Source of the DNA: Bacteroidota bacterium
GTDB lineage: Bacteria; Bacteroidota; Bacteroidia; 2-12-FULL-35-15
Length of the DNA stretch: 64,000 nucleotides
Direction: 5' to 3'
Assembly: GCA_947479085.1 (NCBI GenBank)
Contig: CANJYB010000016.1
Coordinates: 42,047-106,046 of the forward strand
Translations under genes and position numbers: made by a program
The notes under the pieces: model-generated
What the model saw: the letters and a program-made list of their open reading frames with translations, nothing else
The model's database searches: none
What the model was told of the DNA's origin: nothing
In this document: piece by piece, positions 40,203-48,746 of the stretch
Numbering within the stretch: the stretch's first letter is position 1
Layout of the letters: every line of letters begins with the position of its first letter

Positions 40203-41384
40203 CTAACTATTGACTGCCAATGTTTCTTCCACCTGCCAGGACTTATAATAATCCTTCAGTTCTATTTTCAATGCTTCTGTTGTCATCTTAACAGGGTTAA
40301 AAGGATCAATCATTACAGCAAGTTCATTGGTTTCTTTTTTGCCAATACTTCTTTCAATGGCTCCCGGATGTGGTCCATGTGTTAATCCACCGGGATGTAA
40401 TGTAATCTGGCCTTGTTTAATATTATTCCTGCTCATAAAATCGCCATCTACATAATACAATAGTTCATCACTATCAATATTACTATGATGATAAGGAGCC
40501 GGAATGGCCTCTGGATGGTAATCATACAGACGTGGAACAAACGAACAGATTACAAAATTTCTTCCCTGGAATTGTTGGTGAATAGGAGGGGGCATGTGTA
40601 TTCTGCCGGTAATAGGTTCAAAATTAAATATCGAAAAAGCATAAGGATAACTGCAACCATCATATCCAACCACATCAAACGGATGGGTTTGAAATGTGTA
40701 TGGATAAATCAACCCGCGCTTTTTTATGTTAATAAGAAATTCTCCTTTCTCATCATAAGTAATAAGGTTTTCCGGCAATTTGAAATCTCGTTCGCAAAAT
40801 GGTGAATTTTCCATAAACTGTCCGTATTGGTTTCTGTAACGGGCAGGCGTTTCTATCGGGCTGAATGATTCCACAAAAAGAATCTTATTGTTTTCATCCT
40901 TAAAATCTATCTGGTAAACGGTTCCTCTTGGTATAATTATATAATCGCCATATTCAAAATGAATGCTGCCGTACATTGTTTTTAATAACCCGGAACCTCT
41001 ATGTATAAAAAGCATTTCATCCGCATCTGCATTTTTAAAAAAGTAATTGTTGAAACTCTTTTTGGGTGAAGCAATTCCGATATTCAAATCGTCATTAACA
41101 AATAATACTTTCCTGCTTTTTATATAATCATCTTCGGGCTCCACTTCAAATCCCATAAAACTCCTGTTGTAAAGGTTGTCTTCAATGGCTATTTCAGGGC
41201 GAATGCTGTATGGTTTTCCATGATCCTTTACCATCGTTGGCGGGTAAAGATGATAAACCAATGAAGAAACTCCTGAAAATCCTTCCGTGCCGAATAACTC
41301 TTCGTGATAAAGAGAACCATTTGGTTGACGAAATACGATGTGGCGTTTGGAAGGTATTAATCCTGTTTGGCGGTAGATAGGCAT
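40203..41384 (-). CDS. hmgA: Homogentisate 1,2-dioxygenase
   Basis: A 393-residue cupin enzyme opening homogentisate to maleylacetoacetate. The iron ligand set is visible as HHSNIDSDELLYYV (histidine and glutamate) followed by THGPHPGAIE (second histidine). The N-terminus MPIYRQTGLIPSKRHIVFRQPNGSLYHEELFGTEGFSG is typical of the shorter Bacteroidota form. It is the first gene of the hmgA-hppD-paaABCD run, behind a TACTTTTG promoter. The maleylacetoacetate isomerase and fumarylacetoacetase genes are not in the window. Confidence 0.95.
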   Translation of the reverse strand: MPIYRQTGLIPSKRHIVFRQPNGSLYHEELFGTEGFSGVSSLVYHLYPPTMVKDHGKPYSIRPEIAIEDNLYNRSFMGFEVEPEDDYIKSRKVLFVNDDLNIGIASPKKSFNNYFFKNADADEMLFIHRGSGLLKTMYGSIHFEYGDYIIIPRGTVYQIDFKDENNKILFVESFSPIETPARYRNQYGQFMENSPFCERDFKLPENLITYDEKGEFLINIKKRGLIYPYTFQTHPFDVVGYDGCSYPYAFSIFNFEPITGRIHMPPPIHQQFQGRNFVICSFVPRLYDYHPEAIPAPYHHSNIDSDELLYYVDGDFMSRNNIKQGQITLHPGGLTHGPHPGAIERSIGKKETNELAVMIDPFNPVKMTTEALKIELKDYYKSWQVEETLAVNS

Positions 41385-41418
41385 AACAATATTTTTTAGT
41401 GAATATTAATTTATGCAG

Positions 41419-41426
41419 CAAAAGTA
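41419..41426 (-). promoter_or_regulatory. TACTTTTG -7 box for the hmgA-hppD-paa run
   Basis: A TAnnTTTG match on the minus strand, 35 bp upstream of the hmgA ATG. I see no obvious operator palindrome in the 140 bp upstream. Confidence 0.6.
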
Positions 41427-41567
41427 GAATAGAGTAAAAAGATAAAATATGACCATCATCATAAACACCTGAAATGTGTATATGATTTTTATCAGTAAAC
41501 CGTATTAATCAGATTGGATGGTTGGTTTACCCTTTTACTAATGGGTAATAAAGAGTAATTGGATTAT

Positions 41568-42482
41568 TTATGGAATCAAAATGATGTTCACTCTTCGGTT
41601 TTTAGCCTGCCCTTCTTTTGTATCATTAGAGGCAATGGGTAATCGGCTGCCATATCCATCAAGCTTAAATGGAATGTTTGCAATTGCAGGATTTTTTTTC
41701 AAATAATCGGCAACAGATTTTGCACGTTTTTGAGACAGGGTATTATTATAATCATCTTTTCCTGAATTGTCTGTATGGCCTTCAATGACTATTTGAGAAG
41801 GTTTTTGAAGTTGTATCTGTTCAATCACTTTGTTCAGTTCTGTTTTAGCATTTGCGAGTAGGTTGAAATCATTTAGCTGGTACAAAACCTCGTTCCTCAA
41901 TGTAATTTGTCTCCCTGAACCAATGGCTGCAACTGCATCAATGTCCGCCCCGGGCCAGCTTCCTTTGCAATCTGATTTTAAATCAGTCAACTTTACATAA
42001 TGAAACACTTCTCCTGCTTTAACGGAATCTCCTATATCAACTGTGGCAGTACCACCGGTTATCTTTCCAACATTAATCCATTTTTTACCATCTTTCGAAA
42101 TTTCAAGATTGGTAGGTTCAATGTATTTCCCCATTTCAAATACGTATAAATCCGGGCCGGAAATATTAACAATGGCATTATCTGTAAATAACAAGGTAAG
42201 CGAACCACCGCAACCCAGAGAAAGAAAGTTTCCGGAGAATCCTGTGAAATCAGGCTTGCCAATGGCCAGCATCGAATCGCAGGCAGCTTCAATGGCATGT
42301 GGTGTTCCTCTTTTAAAATTGATTACTTCATCTGCAAAGGAAATATCTCCCATGGGTAAAAATATCTTTCCACCATGGCCGTCCGAATATTCCTTGCCAT
42401 TACTATTATTTTGAGCAGGGCAAACAATAAGAGATAAATAAAAGAGAATAAAGAAGGGGAATGCTGTTTTAATCAAAGCCAC
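41568..42482 (-). CDS. OmpA-family protein with N-terminal beta domain
   Basis: A 304-residue envelope protein. After a signal peptide (ending CPAQ, residue 24) comes a beta-rich domain (about 30-195) containing NISGPDLYVFEMGKYIEPTNLEISKDGKKWINVGKITGG, found in bacterial surface proteins. A C-terminal OmpA peptidoglycan-binding domain (about 205-304) has the signature VIEGHTDNSGKDDYNNTLSQKRAKSVADYL. It probably tethers a surface module to the cell wall. The following small gene ends 11 bp upstream and may be co-transcribed. Confidence 0.82.
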   Translation of the reverse strand: MALIKTAFPFFILFYLSLIVCPAQNNSNGKEYSDGHGGKIFLPMGDISFADEVINFKRGTPHAIEAACDSMLAIGKPDFTGFSGNFLSLGCGGSLTLLFTDNAIVNISGPDLYVFEMGKYIEPTNLEISKDGKKWINVGKITGGTATVDIGDSVKAGEVFHYVKLTDLKSDCKGSWPGADIDAVAAIGSGRQITLRNEVLYQLNDFNLLANAKTELNKVIEQIQLQKPSQIVIEGHTDNSGKDDYNNTLSQKRAKSVADYLKKNPAIANIPFKLDGYGSRLPIASNDTKEGQAKNRRVNIILIP

Positions 42483-42492
42483 CTGATTCTGT

Positions 42493-42924
42493 TTAAAAGC
42501 GACAACAAAGATCGGTAACGTAAGATACTCTTCTCTTAGGTAAAAGATTTTTTATCTTGTTTCGTCTGTAGAAACTCTTTTTAACAGATTTTCTTTTAGC
42601 AGAATGATAACTCGCGTTTGACGATTTACTTACTGTTTCTTTAACAGCAGGAGCGTTAAGCTGAAAACGTATATGAAATCCATTTTCCAAAGAAGGTTCA
42701 ATGTTTTGATTGGATTCTGAAACTAATTGCTGCGCTTGCTGCTGAACAGGAGGATTGTTGTTTTCAGAACTATTCGATAAATTAATGAAGTTGGAATTGC
42801 CCTGATAGATATTAGTAAGAACTACCTGCTGTTGAACAGGATTGTTTTCATTTTCTATTTTATTTTGCGAAAACGAATAACTGAAAGAGGCAATGAGAAT
42901 GATTAACAGAATGAATTTTTTCAT
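42493..42924 (-). CDS. Small secreted protein, uncharacterised
   Basis: A 143-residue protein with a clear signal peptide (to SFSQ, residue 20). The mature part is rich in Asn, Gln and Pro (NNPPVQQQAQQL) and ends in a basic stretch (KRKSVKKSFYRRNKIKNLLPKRR) and a terminal CCRF. It has no recognised domain. It precedes the OmpA-family gene by 11 bp in the same direction. Confidence 0.6.
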   Translation of the reverse strand: MKKFILLIILIASFSYSFSQNKIENENNPVQQQVVLTNIYQGNSNFINLSNSSENNNPPVQQQAQQLVSESNQNIEPSLENGFHIRFQLNAPAVKETVSKSSNASYHSAKRKSVKKSFYRRNKIKNLLPKRRVSYVTDLCCRF

Positions 42925-43020
42925 TTTTACAAAGAGTTAAGATGAAACAATGAGTAAAGTTAATGATATTTTAACAAAAACCAATCCACAAAAATGGTTA
43001 AAAATGCCGGAGGGATAATT

Positions 43021-43377
43021 TTACTTTACAACAATCTGGTTAGGGTTATCCACTAATATAAATGGCTTTCCTTTTAGCAGCTTCACTTTTCCTCTTACTG
43101 TTAATTCCTTGTCTTTAAAGAATTCAATCGGATTCACCACAAATTTGGACAAGTCTTTTTCATAAATGATAACCTGAAATACCTGGTCTGGGTAAGGCTT
43201 TCCGAAATTCAGAACCTGTGATGTTTTTTCTCCCCGCGTTTCATAAGTACTCATTACGATTCCTTTAACGGAAACAATTTTATCCCCGAAATATTTTGCT
43301 GAATCAGCAGAAACGATTTGTGCAGATAGAGTTTTCCCAATAAAAATAAGGAAGAGAATAACTAACGATTTTCTCAT
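43021..43377 (-). CDS. Exported OB-fold-like protein, second of a tandem pair
   Basis: A 118-residue protein with a signal peptide (to LSAQ) and a mature part VSADSAKYFGDKIVSVKGIVMSTYETRGEKTSQVLNFGKPYPDQVFQVIIYEKDLSKF, then ELTVRGKVKLLKGKPFILVDNPNQI. The strand-by-strand pattern matches bacterial OB-fold domains of the nucleic-acid-binding type found in exported nucleases. It overlaps the first copy by 4 bp (ATGA), so they are translationally coupled. The function is not known. Confidence 0.75.
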   Translation of the reverse strand: MRKSLVILFLIFIGKTLSAQIVSADSAKYFGDKIVSVKGIVMSTYETRGEKTSQVLNFGKPYPDQVFQVIIYEKDLSKFVVNPIEFFKDKELTVRGKVKLLKGKPFILVDNPNQIVVK

Positions 43378-43730
43378 TTTACAGTAATCTGGTCAGGAGA
43401 TGAAACAAACATTTCAGGCTTGTCTTTATACATTTTCACTTTCCCTTTTACCTGTAGTTTTTTGTCTTTCAGAAATTCGGATGGGTCGTATTTGAATTTG
43501 GATAAATCAGCTTCTTCAATAACTATAGTAAAAGACTCGTTAGGGTGTGGTTGCCCGAAATTAATAAGTACTTTTTTCTTTTCTCCTTTGGTAACAAAAG
43601 TGGAAGATACTTTACCAGTCATGGTAATTTCCTTGCCTTCGTAATATTTAGTGGAATCAGCAGAAACAACCTGAGCTGTGGAAATTTTGGTTAATAAAAT
43701 AAGTGCGGAAAGAAAAAGTATTTTTTTCAT
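43374..43730 (-). CDS. Exported OB-fold-like protein, first of a tandem pair
   Basis: A 118-residue protein, the same length as its downstream neighbour and clearly paralogous across the whole chain (VVSADSTKYYEGKEITMTGKV against IVSADSAKYFGDKIVSVKGIV). The signal peptide ends STAQ. The LINFGQPHPNESFTIVIEEADLSKF and LQVKGKVKMYKDKPEMFVSSPDQI segments give the OB-fold-like pattern. A TATCTTTG promoter box lies 30 bp upstream, so this gene heads the pair. Confidence 0.75.
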   Translation of the reverse strand: MKKILFLSALILLTKISTAQVVSADSTKYYEGKEITMTGKVSSTFVTKGEKKKVLINFGQPHPNESFTIVIEEADLSKFKYDPSEFLKDKKLQVKGKVKMYKDKPEMFVSSPDQITVK

Positions 43731-43759
43731 AAATTATGATTTTGATTTTAAGTGAATGA

Positions 43760-43767
43760 CAAAGATA
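43760..43767 (-). promoter_or_regulatory. TATCTTTG -7 box for the OB-fold pair
   Basis: An exact TAnnTTTG match on the minus strand, 30 bp upstream of ATG 43730. Confidence 0.6.
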
Positions 43768-43807
43768 ATTAAAACAGTAAATGGGTGCAGGTAGTTTTTG
43801 GATTTTA

Positions 43808-45448
43808 TTATTTCAGTTTTACCACTTTTAGCGGAGCAGAAATATCTTTTCCGTTATGAAGGCGAATAAAATAAACCCCGGGAATTAACGAAGAATCAAG
43901 GTGGATACTTCCTCTATGTTCTTTTACGGGTAGTGAAGCTACCAATCGGCCTGCAATATCAGTAATCATTAAACAAGCTTCCGGTTGAGTTTTGTTTTTT
44001 AATTCATATTGAATTGTTGTTTCTTCTGTAAATGGATTGGGATAGATGGATAATGAATTGGTATTATCTGAAATTTCATTTACTGAAAATCCAATTGGTG
44101 TTAACTGCACATTCTCTGAAGTAACCACTCCTGCTGATAAAACAACATTGGAAATTGTTTTTGAATTATATCCTGCTTTGGAATAGGTAACAGTATAAGT
44201 GGCTCCGGGTGAAGGAAGCCCCATTTTATAATCCCCTGAAAAATTACTGCTATCGGTTACAGAAGTGGTTAGGATTGAAACGTTGGCTGCATTTATCGGG
44301 AAACCGGTTAAGGAATCTGTCACTGTTCCTTCGAGGTAGCAGGCACGAACATAATTGGGTGTAAATACAAATAAACCTTCATTAATATTCGAAACAACAA
44401 TGGTACCTGAAGGTAAATAGGGGTAAACACCCCATGACCCATCAAAACCATTTCCCGAACCGGAGTAGGTATCGTAATTACCCACCTGCACCATGTTTTG
44501 CGGACGACCTACGTCTGTTATGGTAAACCCATCGCGATACCAGGAAGTAACCGCATAATCATTTCCTGCAACTCTGATAATATGTGTATTATGGACTATG
44601 GAACCCGAACCAGGATTAGATTGGATTTTATCCAGTTCTGTTATGTTTGATAAATCCGAAACGTCATAAGAGGTAAGGTATGAATCGGTAACTTCATCTG
44701 TGGTAAACAATGTTTTGCTGTTGGTGGAAAGCCAGGTATTATGTGTAAAAAAATTTGGAGTGCTTTGGGTATTTAATACTATCGGGTTTGATTTATCAGT
44801 AAAATCAACTACCGAGAAAAAACCGGGATATATATGAGCGGCATATAAGGTATCATTCCTTACATAGCCGTCATGCACATAGCGTTGATTATTTATTCCA
44901 TAAGCGTAATGCCCTACATAAGTGGGGTTCCAGGGGTCTGCAATGTCAAGTACTTTAACACAACCATTCAAAAAGTTTCCACCATATAAATATACATAAT
45001 GTCCGTCAATATGAAGTGCATGAATGGTGTTTAACGAATTGGCCATATTCCCGGCTGCTGTGCTGTCACCTGTATAATAATGCATCATAATTCCTGATGT
45101 ATCGGGCAGGCTGCGCAGGTTAAAGATTTTTAATCCTCCTCCACCTTCGGTGGTGGTATAAGCATAGTGTCCTCTTACTTTTATTTCCTGCCAGAGATTA
45201 CTTACCGGGGCAACGTGGTGATAAACTTCTACAGGAAGGGAAGGATTGGTAACATCTACTATGGATAAACCATGCGAAGCTCCCAACAGGGCATATTCAT
45301 TACCAAGCGAATCTACATACCCACATATATTTGCACAAGTTTGCCCGGTGTATTGCAAATGGGACCTTAACGTAACATTCAGGTTTTGTGCGGTTGTAAA
45401 TGAAGAAAGAAAAATAAAGAAAAGAGGTATTAATTTTAAGGTTTTCAT
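43808..45448 (-). CDS. LVIVD-repeat choice-of-anchor B protein with T9SS sorting domain
   Basis: A 546-residue secreted protein. The signal peptide ends TAQN (about 21). An LVIVD beta-propeller (about 30-360) has GLSIVDVTNPSLPVEVY, VKVLDIADPWNPTYVGHYAYG and FFSVVDFTDKSNPIVL. A carboxypeptidase-regulatory-like beta sandwich (about 370-455, CYLEGTVTDSLTGFPINAANVSI) and a type IX sorting domain (about 465-546, SIYPNPFTEETTIQYEL...VVKLK) follow. It matches the choice-of-anchor B family of surface-exposed proteins; its ligand is unknown. It depends on the T9SS for export, like the protein at 25244. Confidence 0.85.
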   Translation of the reverse strand: MKTLKLIPLFFIFLSSFTTAQNLNVTLRSHLQYTGQTCANICGYVDSLGNEYALLGASHGLSIVDVTNPSLPVEVYHHVAPVSNLWQEIKVRGHYAYTTTEGGGGLKIFNLRSLPDTSGIMMHYYTGDSTAAGNMANSLNTIHALHIDGHYVYLYGGNFLNGCVKVLDIADPWNPTYVGHYAYGINNQRYVHDGYVRNDTLYAAHIYPGFFSVVDFTDKSNPIVLNTQSTPNFFTHNTWLSTNSKTLFTTDEVTDSYLTSYDVSDLSNITELDKIQSNPGSGSIVHNTHIIRVAGNDYAVTSWYRDGFTITDVGRPQNMVQVGNYDTYSGSGNGFDGSWGVYPYLPSGTIVVSNINEGLFVFTPNYVRACYLEGTVTDSLTGFPINAANVSILTTSVTDSSNFSGDYKMGLPSPGATYTVTYSKAGYNSKTISNVVLSAGVVTSENVQLTPIGFSVNEISDNTNSLSIYPNPFTEETTIQYELKNKTQPEACLMITDIAGRLVASLPVKEHRGSIHLDSSLIPGVYFIRLHNGKDISAPLKVVKLK

Positions 45449-45485
45449 ATTTAATTTTTCATTCTTGTTTGTTCAGGTAATTTTT

Positions 45486-45520
45486 ACTTCATCCCCTCTT
45501 CATTGGAGAAGGGATGAAGT
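45486..45520. repeat. Imperfect palindrome after parC
   Basis: ACTTCATCCCCTCT and AGAAGGGATGAAGT pair around TTCATTGG with one bulge. On the minus strand it is followed by A residues, not T, so it is not a standard terminator. The CCCTCT/AGAGGG core resembles the dispersed family at 3136. Confidence 0.55.
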
Positions 45521-45523
45521 ATT

Positions 45524-48238
45524 TTACAAATCCAACGTTATTTGCTTTTCATCGTCATCGCCTTTTTTCTTCTTGTCTTTTTTTTCTTCCGATGGCAGTT
45601 TTATTTCTGCATTCAGTTGCTGGTCGATGGAGATGATGGGCTTCTCGGTTTTCTTTTCTTCCTGTGCTCCCTTTTTCATTGCTTCCAGCGGACTCATTCC
45701 ACTTTCTTCAAACTCATCCAGCAGTTCTTCTTCTATCGGAGTTTCCTCAGGCGGCAACAGGTTAATCTCTTTTACTTTTGAATAAGAGAGTTTATTTCCT
45801 TTTGCTTTCATTCCTTTTACCTCTATAAAATCAACGAGTTTTATTTTTTCGTCCGGTAGTTCCTTGTCTTTTATTTTACTGAATTTTACTTCCACCACCG
45901 GTAACGCATCCGTGGTTACTATTTCCAGTCGCGAACCTTCTGCTTCCGAAATAAACAATACTTTTTTATCGGTAGGTTCTATAAGGAAACGTTTTACAAA
46001 ATAGGTTTTCGATTCTCCGTCCAGGTAAATGGCCGATACCGGTTTGTTCGGATGAAACTTTTCTATCAACACCATGTCTTCATCAAAGTGATTGGTAAGG
46101 TCGATGGTAGTTAAGCGGTACGTTCCCGATTGGGTAATGCAAAGAATTTTATCTGTAGGCCCAAAACTGCCAAGGAACGTTCCTCGTTTGTCGGTATTCA
46201 GTCGTTGTACGGTATCGTCAAAATAAATATCAATGGCTCCCAGAGTAGATACTCCTTTCGATTTCAGGATGATTTTTTTAACTGCATACTTGGTTACCAC
46301 GTTGCCCATAGATGCACGGCCTTTTACCGCCAGGTCAGCAAAGTTAATTTCCCACTGTACCTTTCTTAATCCCGGCATTGGTTTCAACAGTACTTCCACT
46401 ATTTCCGATTCACCGTTAGGGTTAGCCGTAAAATAAAGCACTTCCGAATCCTTTGTTCCCTTGGTTAATGGGTATTGTTTATCACGGGTTACACCGGTTA
46501 CCGGGAAACGTTTCATAAATACTGCCCCGTTTTTTCCGTCACGGTATATCATGTTGTACACCGTCCGTTCATCGTTCTTTTTAAACACCGCAATGTGCAA
46601 CAGGTCTTTGCCCACAAAGGCTTTGTCCGTTACCTTGCTCACCTGCATGGTGCCATCCTTGCGGAAAACAATGATATCATCAATGTCAGAACATTCGCTG
46701 ATGAACTCATCTTTCTTTAATCCATACCCTGCAAAACCATCTTCACGGTTTACGTATAGTTTTTCGTTGGCAACTACAACAGAAGTAGCCACAATGGTTT
46801 CGAACGATTTAATTTCTGTTTTACGTTCCTTTCCCACACCGTATTTCTTTTTCAGGTTTTTGAAATACTCAATGGCAAACTCCACAAGGTTGGCCAGGTG
46901 ATGGTCTATCTCCTTTATTCTTGCGTCCAGTGCCTTCATCTTTTCATCCGCCTTAAACGAGTCGAAGCGGGTGATACGTATCATTGGTATCTGGGTCAGT
47001 TTTTCGTAATCTTCATTTGTTATTTCGCGGATAAACTGTTTTTTATATTTCGTAAACCTTCCATCTAAATAACCAAACAAGCTGGTTTTATCCGAATAGT
47101 TTTTAAAATCAATGTACATTTCATCTTTAATAAAAATCTTTTCCAGAGAGGCAAACATAAACGATTCCTGCAGTTCCCCTTTTTCTATTTCCAGCTCACG
47201 CTTCAATAATTCCAGGGTAGCATGGGTAGATAGTTTCAGAATTTCGTTTACACCAATAAACTTTGGTTTATCGTTTTCGATGATGCAGGCATTGGGCGAA
47301 ATGGATACTTCGCAATCGGTAAAGGCATACAGCGCATCAATGGTTTTATCAGGCGAAATGCCCGGTACCAGGTGAATCACAATCTCCACGTTTTCCGAAG
47401 TATTGTCTTCTACCTTCCGTATTTTTATTTTCCCTTTATCATTTGCCGCCACTATGGTATCTATCAGCGAGCCGGTGGTGGTGCCAAACGGAATCTCGTT
47501 TATTACCAATGTTTTTTTATCCAGCTGCGATATTTTAGCACGAACCCGTACTCTTCCTCCTCTCAATCCATCGTTGTAATTACTGAAATCGGCCATACCT
47601 GCCGTGGCAAAGTCGGGCATAATGTCGGTTTTCTTTCCTCTCAATACGGCCACCGAAGCATCGCATAGTTCATTAAAATTATGTGGCAGCATTTTGCAGG
47701 CCAGCCCCACTGCTATCCCTTCCACACCCTGTGCAAGCAATAAAGGGAATTTTACCGGCAATGTTTCCGGCTCCTTGTTCCGTCCGTCATAGCTGGTCAG
47801 CCATTTGGTGGTTTTATCGTTAAACACCACTTCTATTGCAAACTTGCTCAGCCTTGCCTCAATGTAACGCGGAGCAGCAGCCCGGTCGCCAGTAAGTATA
47901 TTTCCCCAGTTTCCCTGGCAATCTATCAGTAAATCCTTTTGCCCGAGTGCCACCAATGCATCGCCAATACTCATATCCCCGTGTGGGTGATATTTCATGG
48001 TATGACCAATGATGTTGGCCACTTTATTGTACCGCCCGTCATCCAGGTCGTGCATGGAATGCAAAATTCTGCGCTGTACCGGCTTCAGTCCATCTTCCAC
48101 ATAAGGCACAGCCCGCTCCAGGATAACATACGATGCATAATCCAAAAACCAGTTCTGGTACATCCCCGAAACGTGAATTACATTATGCAAATCATCCCCG
48201 CCTGTTAGTTCTTCATTAGTTGTTCCTTCCTCGTTCAT
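45524..48238 (-). CDS. parC: DNA topoisomerase IV / gyrase-type subunit A (ParC)
   Basis: A 904-residue type IIA topoisomerase subunit. The N-terminus has SYVILERAVPYVEDGLKPVQRRIL, and the catalytic tyrosine is Y125 in AAPRYIEARLSKFA. The breakage-reunion core is followed by a coiled tower and a C-terminal domain with degenerate propeller blades rather than GyrA boxes, so ParC is favoured over GyrA. A charged lysine/glutamate tail (KKDKKKKGDDDEKQI) ends the chain. The enzyme unlinks replicated chromosomes. parE is not adjacent. The 150-bp leader between promoter and ATG is mostly repeat sequence. Confidence 0.92.
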   Translation of the reverse strand: MNEEGTTNEELTGGDDLHNVIHVSGMYQNWFLDYASYVILERAVPYVEDGLKPVQRRILHSMHDLDDGRYNKVANIIGHTMKYHPHGDMSIGDALVALGQKDLLIDCQGNWGNILTGDRAAAPRYIEARLSKFAIEVVFNDKTTKWLTSYDGRNKEPETLPVKFPLLLAQGVEGIAVGLACKMLPHNFNELCDASVAVLRGKKTDIMPDFATAGMADFSNYNDGLRGGRVRVRAKISQLDKKTLVINEIPFGTTTGSLIDTIVAANDKGKIKIRKVEDNTSENVEIVIHLVPGISPDKTIDALYAFTDCEVSISPNACIIENDKPKFIGVNEILKLSTHATLELLKRELEIEKGELQESFMFASLEKIFIKDEMYIDFKNYSDKTSLFGYLDGRFTKYKKQFIREITNEDYEKLTQIPMIRITRFDSFKADEKMKALDARIKEIDHHLANLVEFAIEYFKNLKKKYGVGKERKTEIKSFETIVATSVVVANEKLYVNREDGFAGYGLKKDEFISECSDIDDIIVFRKDGTMQVSKVTDKAFVGKDLLHIAVFKKNDERTVYNMIYRDGKNGAVFMKRFPVTGVTRDKQYPLTKGTKDSEVLYFTANPNGESEIVEVLLKPMPGLRKVQWEINFADLAVKGRASMGNVVTKYAVKKIILKSKGVSTLGAIDIYFDDTVQRLNTDKRGTFLGSFGPTDKILCITQSGTYRLTTIDLTNHFDEDMVLIEKFHPNKPVSAIYLDGESKTYFVKRFLIEPTDKKVLFISEAEGSRLEIVTTDALPVVEVKFSKIKDKELPDEKIKLVDFIEVKGMKAKGNKLSYSKVKEINLLPPEETPIEEELLDEFEESGMSPLEAMKKGAQEEKKTEKPIISIDQQLNAEIKLPSEEKKDKKKKGDDDEKQITLDL

Positions 48239-48251
48239 TATATATTAGTTT

Positions 48252-48293
48252 CAAGTTCCAAGTTTCAAGTTCCAAGTTTCAAGTTTCAAGTTT
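48252..48293. repeat. Heptamer array CAAGTT(C/T), six units
   Basis: Six exact 7-bp units lie 13 bp upstream of the parC ATG and abut the CGTCATTGCGAGG half element at 48294. They are within the presumed parC leader. Confidence 0.9.
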
Positions 48294-48326
48294 CGTCATT
48301 GCGAGGGCACCGAAGCAATCTCTTTT
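48294..48326. repeat. Half copy of the CGTCATTGCGAGG dispersed repeat
   Basis: CGTCATTGCGAGG, then ACCGAAGCAATCTCTTTT, matches the left half of the full element at 56747-56827. The right half is absent. Confidence 0.8.
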
Positions 48327-48346
48327 AGTTTCCAAGTCATTACGTC

Positions 48347-48381
48347 AACTTTTAACTTTGGACTTTACAACTTTGAACTCA
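48347..48381. repeat. Degenerate heptamer array AACTTTN
   Basis: AACTTTT, AACTTTG, GACTTTA, CAACTTT and GAACTCA are in 7-bp register, 9 bp downstream of the parC promoter box in the direction of transcription. It is similar to 5461-5491. Confidence 0.55.
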
Positions 48382-48389
48382 TTTTCCCG

Positions 48390-48397
48390 CAAAAGTA
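48390..48397 (-). promoter_or_regulatory. TACTTTTG -7 box for parC
   Basis: A TAnnTTTG match on the minus strand. It lies 151 bp from the ATG, and the stretch between is filled with two heptamer arrays and a dispersed half repeat. Confidence 0.5.
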
Positions 48398-48485
48398 TTA
48401 TTAAAATTTATTTAAAAAAGCAGATTCTTTTATTTGTTATTCACAAGGGGAGGTTTAATGCGAAGGGAACCGCTGGAGCGAGCGC

Positions 48486-48505
48486 AATCCCGCACGTGCG
48501 GGATT
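48486..48505. repeat. Perfect 20-bp palindrome
   Basis: AATCCCGCACGTGCGGGATT is fully self-complementary without a loop. It overlaps the first bases of the 58-bp direct repeat. It could be an operator, but no regulator or promoter is next to it. Confidence 0.7.
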
Positions 48506-48560
48506 AAGTTAATGAAAAAGTAATGTCGAATATCGAACACCGAATATCGAATTTTGAAGG
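48503..48560 (+). repeat. 58-bp direct repeat, copy 1, left of susD-susC
   Basis: Base-for-base identical to 53469-53526 and in the same orientation. The inner part is itself a heptamer series (TCGAATA, TCGAACA, CCGAATA, TCGAATT, TTGAAGG). The two copies bracket the susC-susD pair. Confidence 0.92.
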
Positions 48561-48680
48561 GAGCCGCTGGAGGTATCGTATTCCTTCGTTCCGGTTATTA
48601 TCAAGCTTATCGTCAAAACATTTTTTTTCTGTTTCCAAAATAGTAATGTGGTGAGACACCACCAAATCATTATAATGAAC

Positions 48681-48721
48681 AAAAAAAATCCTGCTCCGGT
48701 TTCGCGGGCAGGATTTTTTTT
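48681..48721. terminator. Strong bidirectional terminator after susD
   Basis: ATCCTGC and GCAGGAT arms with an inner CC/GG pair, eight A residues on one side and ten or more T residues on the other. It lies 26 bp past the susD stop codon. Confidence 0.85.
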
Positions 48722-48746
48722 TTAATTTGTAAACAAAAACAACTAT

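Noticed and set aside
45486..45520. Intrinsic terminator for parC
   Set aside because: The hairpin is good, but on the minus strand it is followed by A residues instead of a T-run.
48486..48505. 20-bp palindrome as a regulator operator for susCD
   Set aside because: It lies downstream of susD, about 4.7 kb from the susC start, and no regulator gene is near.
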